The notes: generated by a model not told the origin, from the letters alone. 64,000 nt of DNA from Bacteroidota bacterium (GCA_947475165.1 CANJLD010000009.1:1-64000), one strand, 5' to 3'. Numbered from the stretch's first letter, positions 42,645 through 52,411 are shown. A program made the numbers and translations.

Positions 42645-44891
42645 ATGTTTCGCATAGCCTCACTCACTTTTTTCTTTACTGTATTCTTTTCTGTTTCATC
42701 TTCAACTGCACAAATTATGACAGAAGCCGAAGCCGACTCTACCGCACACGCCCTTATTTCGCAAATGAGTTTAAAAGAAAAGGTTTACGAAATGCACGGG
42801 CATGGCATGATTCGCTTTGGCATGTCTATTCTGTTTTCAAAAAAAATTAAACCGGTGCATGCCGGTGGCAATAAGCGGCTCGGAATTCCGTCCACCATTT
42901 TTTTAGATGGACCGCGCGGAGTGAGTTTGCATAAAGGCGCTACTGCCTTTCCGGTTACTATGGCGCGGGGAGCAAGCTGGGATATTGATTTAGAAGAACG
43001 AGTAGGCGAAGCTATTGCCGAAGAAATTCGCGCATTGCGTGCTAACTACAGCGGTGCGGTGTGTATGAATTTACTGCGGCACCCCGCATGGGGTCGCGCG
43101 CAAGAAACTTATGGCGAAGACCCGCACCATGTGGGAGAAATGGCTTCGGCTTTAACTATCGGAATTCAAAAGCATAACGTGCAGGCTTGCGCCAAGCACT
43201 TTGCGGCAAACAGTATGGAGAACAACCGGTTTGGCGGAAGCATGAATATGAGCGAGCGCACTTTGCGCGAGGTGTATCTTCCGCATTTTAAGAAAGTAAT
43301 TAGCACCGGTTGCGCTTCGGTAATGAGTGCTTACAATAAACTGAATGGCGAGTTCTGCGGGCACAACAAATTTTTGCTCACCGATATTCTGCGCAGCGAA
43401 TGGGGCTTTAAAGGTTACGTAACCAGCGACTGGATGAACGGTTTGTATGATGCGCAAAAAGGAATTGAAGCCGGAATGAATATTGAAATGCCATCGAACA
43501 ATGTTTACTCGCTTAAGCACATCAAAAAATTATTGGCTGACGGAAAAATTAAAGAGCAACAGATTGACGATTTAGTTTTTCCCATTATCCGCACCAAACT
43601 TTTGTTTGCTGCAAAGAAAGATGTGCAGGAGTATCCGAAAAGTTTAGTGGGCTGCCGGGCGCATATTGATTTAGCGCGCGAAGTGGCAGAGAAGAGTGCC
43701 GTGCTGCTGAAGAACGAAAGCAATTTTCTTCCGCTCGATAAAAATAAAGTTAGGCGCATTGCTGTCATAGGCTCACTTGCCGATGTAAAGCAGACCGGTG
43801 ACCACGGCAGCAGCCGTGTGTTTCCGGCTTATATTATTTCTCCACTTGATGGCATTAAAAATTATTTCAGCGGATTTGTCATGCCGAGGAACGAGGCATC
43901 TGGTATTGGAACAAGCAACCAAATACAAGATTCCTCACTTCGCAAAGCCTCCGTTCGGAATGACAACAACATTGAAATACTAACCGCACCGGTTAACGAT
44001 TTAGATGCCATAAAAAAAATATGCACCGGTGCCGATGTCGTAATTATTGTTGCCGGTACCACTTACAAAGACGAAGGCGAGTTTATAGGCAACGGAAAAA
44101 TTCGCGATAAGAACAACCCCGACAAAAAAGATTTCATAACCCGCACCGGTATACTTGCCGTGGGTGGCGATAGAAAATATCTGCATTTGCACCAACCGGA
44201 TATTGAGGTGATTCATGCTGCATCTTCTGTAAACAAAAATATTGTGGTGAGTCTGGTTGCCGGTAGTGCCATTACGGTGGAAGAATGGCATGAAGAAATT
44301 CCTGCCATTATAGAAACATTTTACAACGGCATGGAAGGCGGCACAGCACTGGCGCGAATTTTATTTGGCGATGTAAACCCAAGCGGCAAACTTCCGTTCA
44401 CCGTTCCTAAACTGGAAAGCGATTTGCCTCAGTTTAATAGTTACGATACTGCGGTTGATTATGGCTACTATCATGGCTACACTCTTTTTGATAAAGAGAA
44501 AAAAGAGCCGCGCTATCCTTTTGGTTTTGGTTTGAGTTATACGCAGTTTCAGATTTCCGATTTGCAGACGCAGCAGGATGCTGACACCCTGCATGTTTCT
44601 GTTAAAGTAAAAAACAGCGGTGCCCGTGCCGGTGCCGAAGTGGCGCAGTTATACATCGGCTTTCCCTATTCTGAAATTGACCGGCCGGTAAAACTGTTGC
44701 AGGCTTTTAGCAAAGTATTTTTGCAACCGGGCGAAGAGCGTGTGGTTAATTTTAAAGTTCCCGTTAGCAGTTTGGCTTACTTCAATCCCCAAACCCAAAC
44801 CTGGCTTGTGGCTAAAGGCGCGTATAAGGCTATAGTCGGTAATTCTTCGGGCACGGAGCAACAGTTGAACCATTTTTTTGATGTAAAATGA
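42645..44891 (+). CDS. GH3-family beta-glucosidase-like enzyme with an inserted palindromic repeat
   Basis: 748 residues from the ATG at 42645; a TTG at 42627 is in frame but less likely. Signal peptide to about residue 22. N-terminal TIM barrel with FLDGPRGVS, CAKHFAANSMENNR (KHF motif) and the nucleophile Asp262 in VTSDWMNG; then the alpha/beta sandwich and a C-terminal FN3-like domain (RAGAEVAQLYIGFPYSEIDRPVKLLQAFSKV). It hydrolyses beta-linked glycosides in the periplasm or outside. At 43877-43965 the coding sequence holds a dispersed palindromic element, giving an odd MPRNEASGIGTSNQ..SLRKASVRND stretch between the barrel and sandwich. Ends with TGA. Confidence 0.92.
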   Translation: MFRIASLTFFFTVFFSVSSSTAQIMTEAEADSTAHALISQMSLKEKVYEMHGHGMIRFGMSILFSKKIKPVHAGGNKRLGIPSTIFLDGPRGVSLHKGATAFPVTMARGASWDIDLEERVGEAIAEEIRALRANYSGAVCMNLLRHPAWGRAQETYGEDPHHVGEMASALTIGIQKHNVQACAKHFAANSMENNRFGGSMNMSERTLREVYLPHFKKVISTGCASVMSAYNKLNGEFCGHNKFLLTDILRSEWGFKGYVTSDWMNGLYDAQKGIEAGMNIEMPSNNVYSLKHIKKLLADGKIKEQQIDDLVFPIIRTKLLFAAKKDVQEYPKSLVGCRAHIDLAREVAEKSAVLLKNESNFLPLDKNKVRRIAVIGSLADVKQTGDHGSSRVFPAYIISPLDGIKNYFSGFVMPRNEASGIGTSNQIQDSSLRKASVRNDNNIEILTAPVNDLDAIKKICTGADVVIIVAGTTYKDEGEFIGNGKIRDKNNPDKKDFITRTGILAVGGDRKYLHLHQPDIEVIHAASSVNKNIVVSLVAGSAITVEEWHEEIPAIIETFYNGMEGGTALARILFGDVNPSGKLPFTVPKLESDLPQFNSYDTAVDYGYYHGYTLFDKEKKEPRYPFGFGLSYTQFQISDLQTQQDADTLHVSVKVKNSGARAGAEVAQLYIGFPYSEIDRPVKLLQAFSKVFLQPGEERVVNFKVPVSSLAYFNPQTQTWLVAKGAYKAIVGNSSGTEQQLNHFFDVK
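43877..43965. repeat. palindromic repeat element inside the GH3 gene
   Basis: Ends TGTCATGCCGAGGAACGAGG and CCTCCGTTCGGAATGACA; the terminal TGTCAT.CCGA is an inverted repeat. The 'TGTCATTCCGA...GAGGAATCT' wording is that of REP-like palindromes common in Bacteroidota intergenic DNA. The reading frame stays open across it. Confidence 0.75.
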
Positions 44892-45205
44892 CGAAATAAG
44901 CCTGCCTTGTGGTTACGCTGGTTTATCGCGCAGGTTTATTATACATCGGGTAATTAATTTGGAATGATGCGGACGGCACAGGATAAGCCCAGTTGGTAAC
45001 GCTGAATGATGACAACGCTCTATAATCATTCAGTATTACCACCCAGATTGATACCAACGCGCTATCATCATCCAAAGATGTTACGCTGGCTTATCTTGTT
45101 TACACGGTATAAACCCGGTAAACATAAAGGCAGGCAAAAAACTAAAATTTTATGGGCAGATAAGGCAAAACGCAGTGCCGCTGGTAATAGAAATTTGTCC
45201 GAATA
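44892..45205. other. intergenic stretch with nested inverted repeats; no gene seen
   Basis: About 310 bp. A hairpin at 44995-45040 pairs GGTAACGCTGAATGAT with ATCATTCAGTATTACC (two mismatches). An outer pair GATAAGCC..GTAAC and GTTAC..GGCTTATC encloses it, at about 44982-45099. The phrase GTTACGCTGG(T/C)TTATC also occurs twice in direct orientation. One ORF across it (45006-45320) has no protein character. Confidence 0.55.
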
Positions 45206-45656
45206 CTATGCAAGATACCTCCGCTTTCTGCGAACTTTAGGCGATATGGTAAAGGAGTTCATTCGTTTTTGTTCGGTATCGGCTATTTGTTCTACAGCAT
45301 ATTCATGCACAAAAAAATGACCGGCAATCCAGTATACATTCAGGCGGTTGAGCACCGCCCAACCCAAAATTATGCTTTCGCCCAGCTTTACTTTTTTGCT
45401 CACTTTGCTCACCGGGCTTAAGCCTGCGGGCACCTGTCCGTTTTCGGTAAGCAGTAAACCATCCCACGAGCTAATGCCATAAAGTGCCGCCACATTTTCG
45501 GGCATAACCCCTACAAAATGCATTTTGCCAATAGCCACCACATGCTGCGTGCGCTTTTTTTTTTGCCTTGTTTAAACTTTGGGGCGATGAATACCTGCGC
45601 GTGGTGCGAATAAAATCGGCCGATTTAATTAACCGGTTGTTCATGTATATAGCCAT
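45206..45656 (-). pseudogene. frameshifted gene of unknown function (A10 tract)
   Basis: Two overlapping minus-strand frames form one protein if one A is removed from the run of ten A (plus-strand T at 45555-45564). The joined product is about 149 residues: MAIYMNNRLIKSADFIR..SLNKAKKK, then RTQHVVAIGKMHFVGVMPENVAALYGISSWDG, KLGESIILGWAVLNRL, ending in a very basic KVRRKRRYLA tail. No family recognised. A genuine pseudogene, a phase-variable gene or an assembly error are all possible. Confidence 0.55.
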
Positions 45657-45688
45657 AGCGTTTTGTTTAATGCCAAAATAAAACAAAA

Positions 45689-45718
45689 AAAAGCCTTCAC
45701 ATTTCTGCGAAGGCTTTT
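45689..45718 (-). terminator. rho-independent terminator of hppA
   Basis: A perfect 10-bp stem (AAAAGCCTTC and GAAGGCTTTT) with a 10-nt loop, followed on the minus strand by a TTTTTTGTTTT run. It lies 22 bp past the pyrophosphatase stop. Confidence 0.85.
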
Positions 45719-45740
45719 CATTTATAATTACCTGTATTGC

Positions 45741-47990
45741 TTAAGCAAAGAAACTCTTCACCCACATTACAAACGTAGTAGTCTCGTGACTGTTAACCGC
45801 AATTAGCGGAGCAATAGTTAAACCAACCAGAGAAGATAATTTGATAAGGATGTTCATAGAAGGACCCGAAGTATCTTTGAAAGGGTCACCCACTGTATCA
45901 CCAACCACAGCAGCTTTGTGCGGTTCGCTTTTCTTGTAGAAGGTTTCTTTCTTTCCGTTCACTTCAATCTCAACACCTTTCTCGAAAGATTTTTTTGCAT
46001 TGTCCCAAGCACCACCGGCATTGTTCTGGAAGATAGCCCAAAGAACACCGCTAACCGTAACACCGGCCATGTATGCACCCAATGCTTCTGCACCCATACC
46101 AAGACCAATAATAATTGGAGTGATGATAGTGATAGCGCCCGGTGCTAACATTTCGCGCAAAGCTGCTTTAGTAGAAATCTCAACGCACTTGTCGTATTCA
46201 GGTGTACCGGTGCCTTCCAAAATTCCCGGAATTTCGCGGAACTGTCTGCGCACTTCGTTCACCATATCCATAGCTGCTTTACCAACGCTGTTCATTGCAA
46301 GAGCACTGAACACCACCGGAATCATACCGCCAATAAATAATGCGGCAAGAACTTTCGCATCGAAAATATTGATACCGTGAATACCGGTAAGCGTTACATA
46401 AGCCGCGAACAATGCAAGAGCAGTTAAAGCCGCAGATGCAATTGCAAATCCTTTTCCTACTGCCGCTGTAGTATTACCTACAGAATCTAACACGTCAGTT
46501 TTTTCACGAACTTCTTTAGGCAACTCGCTCATCTCAGCAATACCACCTGCGTTATCAGCAATTGGTCCGAAGGCATCAACCGCTAACTGCATAGCCGTTG
46601 TAGCCATCATAGCCGAAGCTGCAATACCTACACCGTAGAAACCTGCAAGCGCATAAGCACCCCAAATAGCCGCTGCAAAAATGATAACCGGAAAAGCTGT
46701 CGAAAGCATACCGGTTCCAAGCCCTGCAATAATATTAGTTGCCGCACCGGTAGCCGATTTTTGAACAATATCGTTAACCGGTTTGCCGCCTAAGCCCGTA
46801 TAGTATTCGGTAATCATCGAAATTAAATAGCCAACCACCATACCTATACAAACCGCCCAGAAAACATTCAACGATGAAGTATTAAGCGTAGTAAACTCAC
46901 CTGCGTTAAACGCACTCATTTTTATTTCTGCAGGCAACATCAATTTGATAAGGAAGTAAGAAGCAGCAAGGGCCAACAACATCGAAATGTTGTTTCCTCT
47001 GTTCAAGGCACTTTGCACGGTATCTACATTTGCTTTTGCGGTGTCAGATATTTTTACAAAAAAGCTACCAATAATAGAAGCGATAATACCAACGCCCGCA
47101 ATTGTCATTGGTAACAAGATAGGACCAATGCCACCAAAGCTATCAGGAATACTTCCGCCATTATCGCGAATGATATAATTTCCAAGAACCATTGAAGCCA
47201 AAACCGTAGCTACATAAGAACCGAACAAATCGGCACCCATACCGGCTACGTCACCTACGTTATCGCCCACGTTATCGGCAATAGTTGCCGGGTTGCGCGG
47301 GTCATCTTCAGGTATACCTGCTTCTACTTTACCTACTAAGTCAGCACCAACATCTGCGGCTTTGGTATAGATACCACCACCAACACGGGCGAAAAGTGCA
47401 ATTGATTCTGCACCGAGAGAAAATCCGGCTAATACCTCAAGAACCTTAGTCATACCTTCATAACCGGCAGAACCAGCGGTACCATTTCCAACTGCAAAAT
47501 TTCCACCCATAAACTGGAAGAAGAAAATAATGAAGAGTGAACTCAATCCAAGAACTGCAAGACCTGCAACACCTAGACCCATTACTGTTCCGCCACGGAA
47601 AGAAACTTTTAATGCCTTTGCTAATGAAGTTTTAGCCGCTTGAGTGGTGCGAACGTTTGCTTTTGTAGCAATTCTCATTCCTAAGAAACCTGCAAGGGCA
47701 GAAAAGAAACAGCCAATAACAAACGCACCTACTATAAGAATGCTGGAGTGAGCCGCTACTTTAGGAACCTGCGAAAGAATGCCAAGCGCAGTACCGGCAA
47801 GCACAACGTATATTGCCAGAATTCTGTATTCAGCTTTTAAGAAAGCCATTGCACCATCGGCAATGTTTTTTGCAATGCCTGTCATTTTAGCATCGCCTGC
47901 ATCTTGTTTAGAAACCCAACTTGAAAGTATAGCCATGTAAACCAGTGCTATAACACCGAATAAGGGAAGAATGTAAATCAGATTTTCCAT
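45741..47990 (-). CDS. hppA: membrane-bound pyrophosphatase (ion pump), K+-dependent type
   Basis: 749 residues and about 16 membrane helices, the full family length. It couples PPi hydrolysis to H+ or Na+ transport across the inner membrane. Catalytic acidic motifs seen are [35 protein letters not shown] near 220 and [16 protein letters not shown] near 480, with DNAKK and [20 protein letters not shown] near 665 and 690. The sequence [13 protein letters not shown] (Ala where K+-independent enzymes have Lys) points to the K+-dependent subfamily. Whether it moves Na+ or H+ is not settled from the motifs. Confidence 0.96.
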   Translation of the reverse strand: MENLIYILPLFGVIALVYMAILSSWVSKQDAGDAKMTGIAKNIADGAMAFLKAEYRILAIYVVLAGTALGILSQVPKVAAHSSILIVGAFVIGCFFSALAGFLGMRIATKANVRTTQAAKTSLAKALKVSFRGGTVMGLGVAGLAVLGLSSLFIIFFFQFMGGNFAVGNGTAGSAGYEGMTKVLEVLAGFSLGAESIALFARVGGGIYTKAADVGADLVGKVEAGIPEDDPRNPATIADNVGDNVGDVAGMGADLFGSYVATVLASMVLGNYIIRDNGGSIPDSFGGIGPILLPMTIAGVGIIASIIGSFFVKISDTAKANVDTVQSALNRGNNISMLLALAASYFLIKLMLPAEIKMSAFNAGEFTTLNTSSLNVFWAVCIGMVVGYLISMITEYYTGLGGKPVNDIVQKSATGAATNIIAGLGTGMLSTAFPVIIFAAAIWGAYALAGFYGVGIAASAMMATTAMQLAVDAFGPIADNAGGIAEMSELPKEVREKTDVLDSVGNTTAAVGKGFAIASAALTALALFAAYVTLTGIHGINIFDAKVLAALFIGGMIPVVFSALAMNSVGKAAMDMVNEVRRQFREIPGILEGTGTPEYDKCVEISTKAALREMLAPGAITIITPIIIGLGMGAEALGAYMAGVTVSGVLWAIFQNNAGGAWDNAKKSFEKGVEIEVNGKKETFYKKSEPHKAAVVGDTVGDPFKDTSGPSMNILIKLSSLVGLTIAPLIAVNSHETTTFVMWVKSFFA

Positions 47991-48022
47991 GAGAATTTTA
48001 ATCGTTTTTGTTAAAAGGTCGG

Positions 48023-48030
48023 CAAATATA
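48023..48030 (-). promoter_or_regulatory. candidate -7 box of hppA
   Basis: Minus-strand TATATTTG, an exact TAnnTTTG match, about 32 nt upstream of the hppA ATG. Confidence 0.45.
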
Positions 48031-48141
48031 GAAATAGAGGGGAATTATGAAAGTTAACCCACTACTCCTTAATAGTATGGTAATACCTATTACTTAAATG
48101 GCACTTCTAACTTTTTATTTTTACCTGACAAATTTTTTTGT

Positions 48142-48786
48142 ATGGGCAAAACACGGGTTTGGTTTAAATCGGGTTTCGGAAGAGTGGTCTCTTACTTTTT
48201 GCAGGGCTTGCTTTTATTAGCTCCCATCTTTGTAACCGTCTACGCCATTTTCAAAATTTTCGATTTCCTCGACTCCGGAATTGAGAATGTGTTTCGGTAT
48301 CTCTTCCATTTCTATTATCCGGGCATTGGCATTATTGCTATGTTTTTTGTTATCGCATTTATCGGTTTTGTCGGCTCGCTGGTAATTTTTCAACCTATGC
48401 TGCATGTGTTCGATGCACTTGTAGAAAGAGTGCCGGTGGTAAAAGATATTTATTCTGCCATGCAGGATTTTTTCGGAGCCTTTATAAGCAAGAAAAAGAA
48501 GTTTGATAAACCGGTCATGTTTGAAGTAGGAAAAGATTCCGGTGTTTTTCGTCTTGGCTTTATTACGCAGGAAGATTTAAGCGACATGAATATTCTTGAT
48601 AAAGTAGCGGTGTATACTCCGTGGTCGTATAACCTTTCCGGAATTTTGTATTTGGTAAACCGCGACCAAGTACAAATGCTTATAGATGTTGGTGCCGGAG
48701 ATGTAATGAAATTTGTAATGAGTGGCGGAGTTACAGAAATTGAAGATGACGAGCATCATCAGCAACACCTTTCAAACCAGAAATAA
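48142..48786 (+). CDS. DUF502-family membrane protein
   Basis: 214 residues with two membrane helices (about 15-37 and 58-82) joined by a short loop, followed by a soluble domain. LLLLAPIFVTVYAIFKIFDFLD, the VERVPVVKDIYSAMQDFF stretch and SGILYLVNRDQVQMLIDV..MKFVMSGGV fit DUF502. Function unknown; plant and bacterial relatives (COV-like) act at membranes. Its stop directly abuts the ATG of the next gene. Confidence 0.82.
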   Translation: MGKTRVWFKSGFGRVVSYFLQGLLLLAPIFVTVYAIFKIFDFLDSGIENVFRYLFHFYYPGIGIIAMFFVIAFIGFVGSLVIFQPMLHVFDALVERVPVVKDIYSAMQDFFGAFISKKKKFDKPVMFEVGKDSGVFRLGFITQEDLSDMNILDKVAVYTPWSYNLSGILYLVNRDQVQMLIDVGAGDVMKFVMSGGVTEIEDDEHHQQHLSNQK

Positions 48787-49779
48787 ATGAAAAAGCGGTT
48801 GGCGGTTTTCTTATTGCTGTCAGTTTTTTATTTCTCAGCAAACGCATGGGGTTTTTGGGCGCATCAAAGAATTAATCGCATAGCCGTTTTTCTTCTTCCT
48901 CCTGAAATGATTGCCTTCTACAAAGAGAACATTGACTTCATCACCGAACATGCCGTTGACCCCGACAAAAGAAGATATGCCATTGCCGATGAAGCACCGC
49001 GCCACTACATTGACTTAGACCATTATTGCATACTGCCGTGCGATTCGATGCCTCACCGGTGGAACGATGCTGTTGCAAAATATTCGGAAGACACATTGAA
49101 AAGCTATGGCATTGTGCCTTGGCATATTCAGTTGATGATGTTCAGATTGACAGATGCATTTAAAGCAAAAGACAAAAACAGAATTCTTAAACTTTCGGCA
49201 GAAATTGGTCATTACATTGCGGATTCTAATGTGCCTTTGCACACTACCGAAAACTATAATGGACAACTTACCGACCAAAAAGGAATTCACGGGTTTTGGG
49301 AATCGCGCATACCGGAATTGTTTGCAGAAGACTACGATTACTTTATTGGCAAGGCAGAATTCGTAGCTAAGCCAACCGACCGAATTTGGAAGATAATTTT
49401 AGAAAGTCATTCTGCGCTTGACACCGTTTTAGGCTTTGAAAAAAAGCTAAGCCAGACTTTTCCTTCTGATAGAATGTATGCGTTCGACACGCGCGGAGTT
49501 ATTACTTCAAAAATGTATTCGCAGGAATATACCGCGGCTTACAGCAAAATGATGGATGGCATGGTAGAGCGGAGAATGCGCAGCTCTATTAAAATGGTAG
49601 CCGATATTTGGTTTACCTGTTGGGTAAATGCCGGTTCGCCTGATTTGACGAATACAGAAACAAAAGATTTATCGGCTCAGGAAAAAGAAGAAGCCGAAGC
49701 CGAAGAAAAAGCCTGGAAAGAAAAAAAGAAACAATACGGACATTACCATCCTGAAAACGGAACAGAAGGAGCTAAATAA
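48787..49779 (+). CDS. S1/P1 nuclease / zinc-dependent phospholipase C-like exported enzyme
   Basis: 330 residues. Signal peptide cleavage after ANA leaves Trp at the mature N-terminus (WGFWAHQRINRIAV), as in trinuclear-zinc enzymes where the terminal Trp and the following His bind zinc. Further ligand stretches are PRHYIDLDHY, GHYIADSNVPLHTTENY and GIHGFWESRIPEL. The family includes S1/P1 nucleases and phospholipases C; the Bacteroidota members are usually annotated as zinc-dependent phospholipase C. The C-terminus is Glu/Lys-rich. It is 0 nt downstream of the DUF502 gene. Confidence 0.82.
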   Translation: MKKRLAVFLLLSVFYFSANAWGFWAHQRINRIAVFLLPPEMIAFYKENIDFITEHAVDPDKRRYAIADEAPRHYIDLDHYCILPCDSMPHRWNDAVAKYSEDTLKSYGIVPWHIQLMMFRLTDAFKAKDKNRILKLSAEIGHYIADSNVPLHTTENYNGQLTDQKGIHGFWESRIPELFAEDYDYFIGKAEFVAKPTDRIWKIILESHSALDTVLGFEKKLSQTFPSDRMYAFDTRGVITSKMYSQEYTAAYSKMMDGMVERRMRSSIKMVADIWFTCWVNAGSPDLTNTETKDLSAQEKEEAEAEEKAWKEKKKQYGHYHPENGTEGAK

Positions 49780-51165
49780 TTACTTCAATTTCTGCTTAGC
49801 TAACTCCACATACTTCGTTGCCTGTTTCGACAAAGCAACTTCGCTCAATAATTTTTTTGATTCTTCACTTTTCTTTTGCTCCATTAAAATTACAGCAGTA
49901 AAATATTTTGCTGCTTGCTGAGTAAACGGCTTATCCGATTTCATTAAAGGTTTATAGTACACTACTGCTTTTTCTTTTTCTCCGAACATATAAAGTGTAT
50001 ACGCATAATGCAGCATCCATTCTTCAGCCTGCTCGGCTTTCATCTTGCAATTTTCTCCTTCTCGCAAAAACTGAACAGCAGCAGGATAATTTTTAATGGA
50101 CGATTGCATCACTCCATAAATCAAAAACGGCTCGCAATTATTTTTGAACTGACGGAATGCCCGCTGATGCAGCAAGCCTTTATAGTAATCGGGAATTTTA
50201 TCGTCATCGACTAATGCTTTATAGTCGTTAAACGAAAAAGTATCGCGATAAGCCAGTAGTTTCTTTGCTAAGTAAAATTCATCTGTATAAGCGTTGCTAT
50301 CCGCAGTTTGACAAAAGTCGTTTAGAATGTCGTAATACCGTTTAGATGAATCAGAGAACAGCATCAAACTGTAATAAAAGCCTGCCATGTTCTTTATATA
50401 AATGCGCGAGTAATTACTCAGCACAGTCTGTGCATCATCAAAAAATCCGAGCAGGCTGTAAGTAAAGGCTCCGTTTAAAAAAGAAGTTTCATCTACAGCC
50501 TTTGACCGGTAGCACGAGTCGAGCCAGAGCAGTGCATTGTTTGTTTGCCCGGCATAAAAATATTCTGATGCTATATCGCAGCGCACTCCCGCATCGTCTG
50601 GAAACTGTTGCGCAATAAACTGATACAATTCCATCGCATCATCAAACTGGTTGCGTTCTTTAAACTTGCGCGCATACTCGCATATTCTAAATGCCTGTCC
50701 GCCATCATCCGTTTCGCTTTTTGTCAAACGGGCAATTTCATTTTTCAAAGAATCTTTCATCAAAGCCATTGAGTAAATGGTGCAGAGTCCTTTACGAATA
50801 TCCGCTCGTGACGAATCAATCGTCAAACATTTTTTCCAAATCTTTTCTACCTGATAAACTGTTTTTTTCGAAAGCAATTTTGGCTTTTCGCTTACTGCAG
50901 TATTAAAAACCGAAGCATCATCTGCCGTTATAAACTGCATGGGTTTAGTGGTATCCAACGCATAATTCAAAACTACATTTCCCTTCATCATCAAAGCGTC
51001 CACACTATTCGCATTCTTCTTCAATACAGAATCGAGATAATGATTAGCGGCAACGTATTTTTTCGCAGCAATCAAATCTGTTGCGTTAGAAATGATTTCT
51101 TTCTGGGCAAAAAGTGATTGATGAACAGTGATTAGTAAAATAGCAAAGGCAAAACTCTTTTTCAT
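49780..51165 (-). CDS. exported tetratricopeptide-repeat protein
   Basis: 461 residues with signal peptide (VHQSLFAQ) and several TPR-like helix pairs: AAKKYVAANHYLDSVLKKNANSVDALMMKGNVVL near 33, FKERNQFDDAMELYQFIAQQFPDDAGVRCDIASEYFYAGQTNNALLWLDSCYRS near 170 and NYPAAVQFLREGENC..AYTLYMFGEKEKAVVYY near 365. A periplasmic scaffold is likely; specific role unknown. Its stop directly abuts that of the convergent enzyme gene, leaving no room for a terminator. Confidence 0.75.
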   Translation of the reverse strand: MKKSFAFAILLITVHQSLFAQKEIISNATDLIAAKKYVAANHYLDSVLKKNANSVDALMMKGNVVLNYALDTTKPMQFITADDASVFNTAVSEKPKLLSKKTVYQVEKIWKKCLTIDSSRADIRKGLCTIYSMALMKDSLKNEIARLTKSETDDGGQAFRICEYARKFKERNQFDDAMELYQFIAQQFPDDAGVRCDIASEYFYAGQTNNALLWLDSCYRSKAVDETSFLNGAFTYSLLGFFDDAQTVLSNYSRIYIKNMAGFYYSLMLFSDSSKRYYDILNDFCQTADSNAYTDEFYLAKKLLAYRDTFSFNDYKALVDDDKIPDYYKGLLHQRAFRQFKNNCEPFLIYGVMQSSIKNYPAAVQFLREGENCKMKAEQAEEWMLHYAYTLYMFGEKEKAVVYYKPLMKSDKPFTQQAAKYFTAVILMEQKKSEESKKLLSEVALSKQATKYVELAKQKLK

Positions 51166-51179
51166 AGTTGCAAAATAAA

Positions 51180-51202
51180 AAACCGCTCGTGAAGAGCGGT
51201 TT
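51180..51202 (-). terminator. rho-independent terminator of dnaN
   Basis: A perfect 9-bp stem (AAACCGCTC and GAGCGGTTT) around GTGAA, followed on the minus strand by TTTTATTTTG. It lies 60 bp past the dnaN stop and just before the TPR gene. Confidence 0.85.
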
Positions 51203-51261
51203 GAAAAATTGTAAAATGTATTTGTATTATCTAATTACTAAATACTAACTATTCAATACTT

Positions 51262-52380
51262 TTAAGAATTTATCATCACCGGCATTACCAGCATCAATAA
51301 ATCTTCGTTTTCATTCTTTTCTGTAGGGCGAAGAACACCCGCTCTTGTAGGAGTTGAAAGTTCAATCTCAATATCGCTTGAATCTAACACACCTAACATT
51401 TCGATTAAGAAACGCGCGTTGAATGCAATTTCCATATCGTTACCTTCGTAGTTACAAGTCAAACGCTCATTTGCCTCGTTGCTGAAATCTAAATCCTGTG
51501 CAGAAATCTTCAACTCGCTTCCGGCAATTGTCAATACCACCTGGTAAGTAGTTTTGTTCGAGTAAATCGAAATTCTGCGCATGGCGTTTTGCAATTCCAA
51601 ACGGCTGATAGATAATTTGTTCGGATTATTTTGGGGAATTACCGCATTGTAATCAGGATAGTTCGCATCAATCAAACGGCAAATCAATTTTGTGTTTTCA
51701 AAAGTGAAAAACGCATTCGATTTGTTGTAAGAAACATTCACGCCTGAATCAGTCAAAGGCAAAGAAGTCTTCAACAAGCCCAATGCTTTTTTAGGAACAA
51801 TAAACTGTGCCGCCTTCGAAGCCTTCACATCGCTGCGGTTCAGCTTCACTAATTTGTGCGCATCAGTTGAAACAAAAGTCATTCCTTCAGGAGAAACCTG
51901 GAACAAAACGCCAGTCATAGCCGGACGTAAATCATCACTGCTCACCGCAAACAAAGTTTTTGCAATCGCATTGCTTAATGCCGATGCCGGAATATTTATT
52001 TCTGTTACTGACTCCGGCTGCGGAATTTTTGGAAAATCTTCCGCGTTTTCCCCACTCAGTTTATAGCGACCTGTTTCAGAAGTTATTTCAACACCAAAAG
52101 TTTTTTCATCTACTTTAAAAGTAAGTGGTTGTTCTGGTAATGTCTTTAAAGTATCAAGCAAGATACGTGCTGGTATGGCAATGCGTCCGCTGTCTTTTGC
52201 TTCCACTTTCAACTCTGTGCTCATCGAAGTTTCAAGGTCGGTGGCAAACACGGTCATCTTGCCACCTTTAATTTCGAACAAAAAATCTTCGAGTATCGGC
52301 AACACCGAACTAGAATTGATAACACCGCTAATAGTTTGCAAACTCTTTAAGAGCGAGGTAGTAGAAACAATAAATTTCAT
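51262..52380 (-). CDS. dnaN: DNA polymerase III beta subunit (sliding clamp)
   Basis: 372 residues, full length, three clamp domains of about 120 residues each. Recognised from MKFIVSTTSLLKSLQTISGVINSSSVLPILEDFLFE, the domain-2 start INIPASALSNAIAKTLFAVSSDDLRPAMTGVLF, FVSTDAHKLVKL and the C-terminal LLMLVMPVMIN, which carries the M-P-(V/M)-x end of the clamp. It tethers polymerases to DNA. In flavobacteria dnaN can follow gldG; here they are 42 kb apart. Confidence 0.97.
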   Translation of the reverse strand: MKFIVSTTSLLKSLQTISGVINSSSVLPILEDFLFEIKGGKMTVFATDLETSMSTELKVEAKDSGRIAIPARILLDTLKTLPEQPLTFKVDEKTFGVEITSETGRYKLSGENAEDFPKIPQPESVTEINIPASALSNAIAKTLFAVSSDDLRPAMTGVLFQVSPEGMTFVSTDAHKLVKLNRSDVKASKAAQFIVPKKALGLLKTSLPLTDSGVNVSYNKSNAFFTFENTKLICRLIDANYPDYNAVIPQNNPNKLSISRLELQNAMRRISIYSNKTTYQVVLTIAGSELKISAQDLDFSNEANERLTCNYEGNDMEIAFNARFLIEMLGVLDSSDIEIELSTPTRAGVLRPTEKNENEDLLMLVMPVMINS

Positions 52381-52403
52381 TGTATATATCTTTTAAGTGC
52401 TGA

Positions 52404-52411
52404 CAAATATA
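52404..52411 (-). promoter_or_regulatory. candidate -7 box of dnaN
   Basis: Minus-strand TATATTTG, an exact TAnnTTTG match, 23 nt upstream of the dnaN ATG. Confidence 0.45.

Noticed and set aside
45006-45320. 104-codon plus-strand ORF after GH3
   Set aside because: It crosses the nested inverted repeats and then lies antisense to the frameshifted gene, which has much better protein character.
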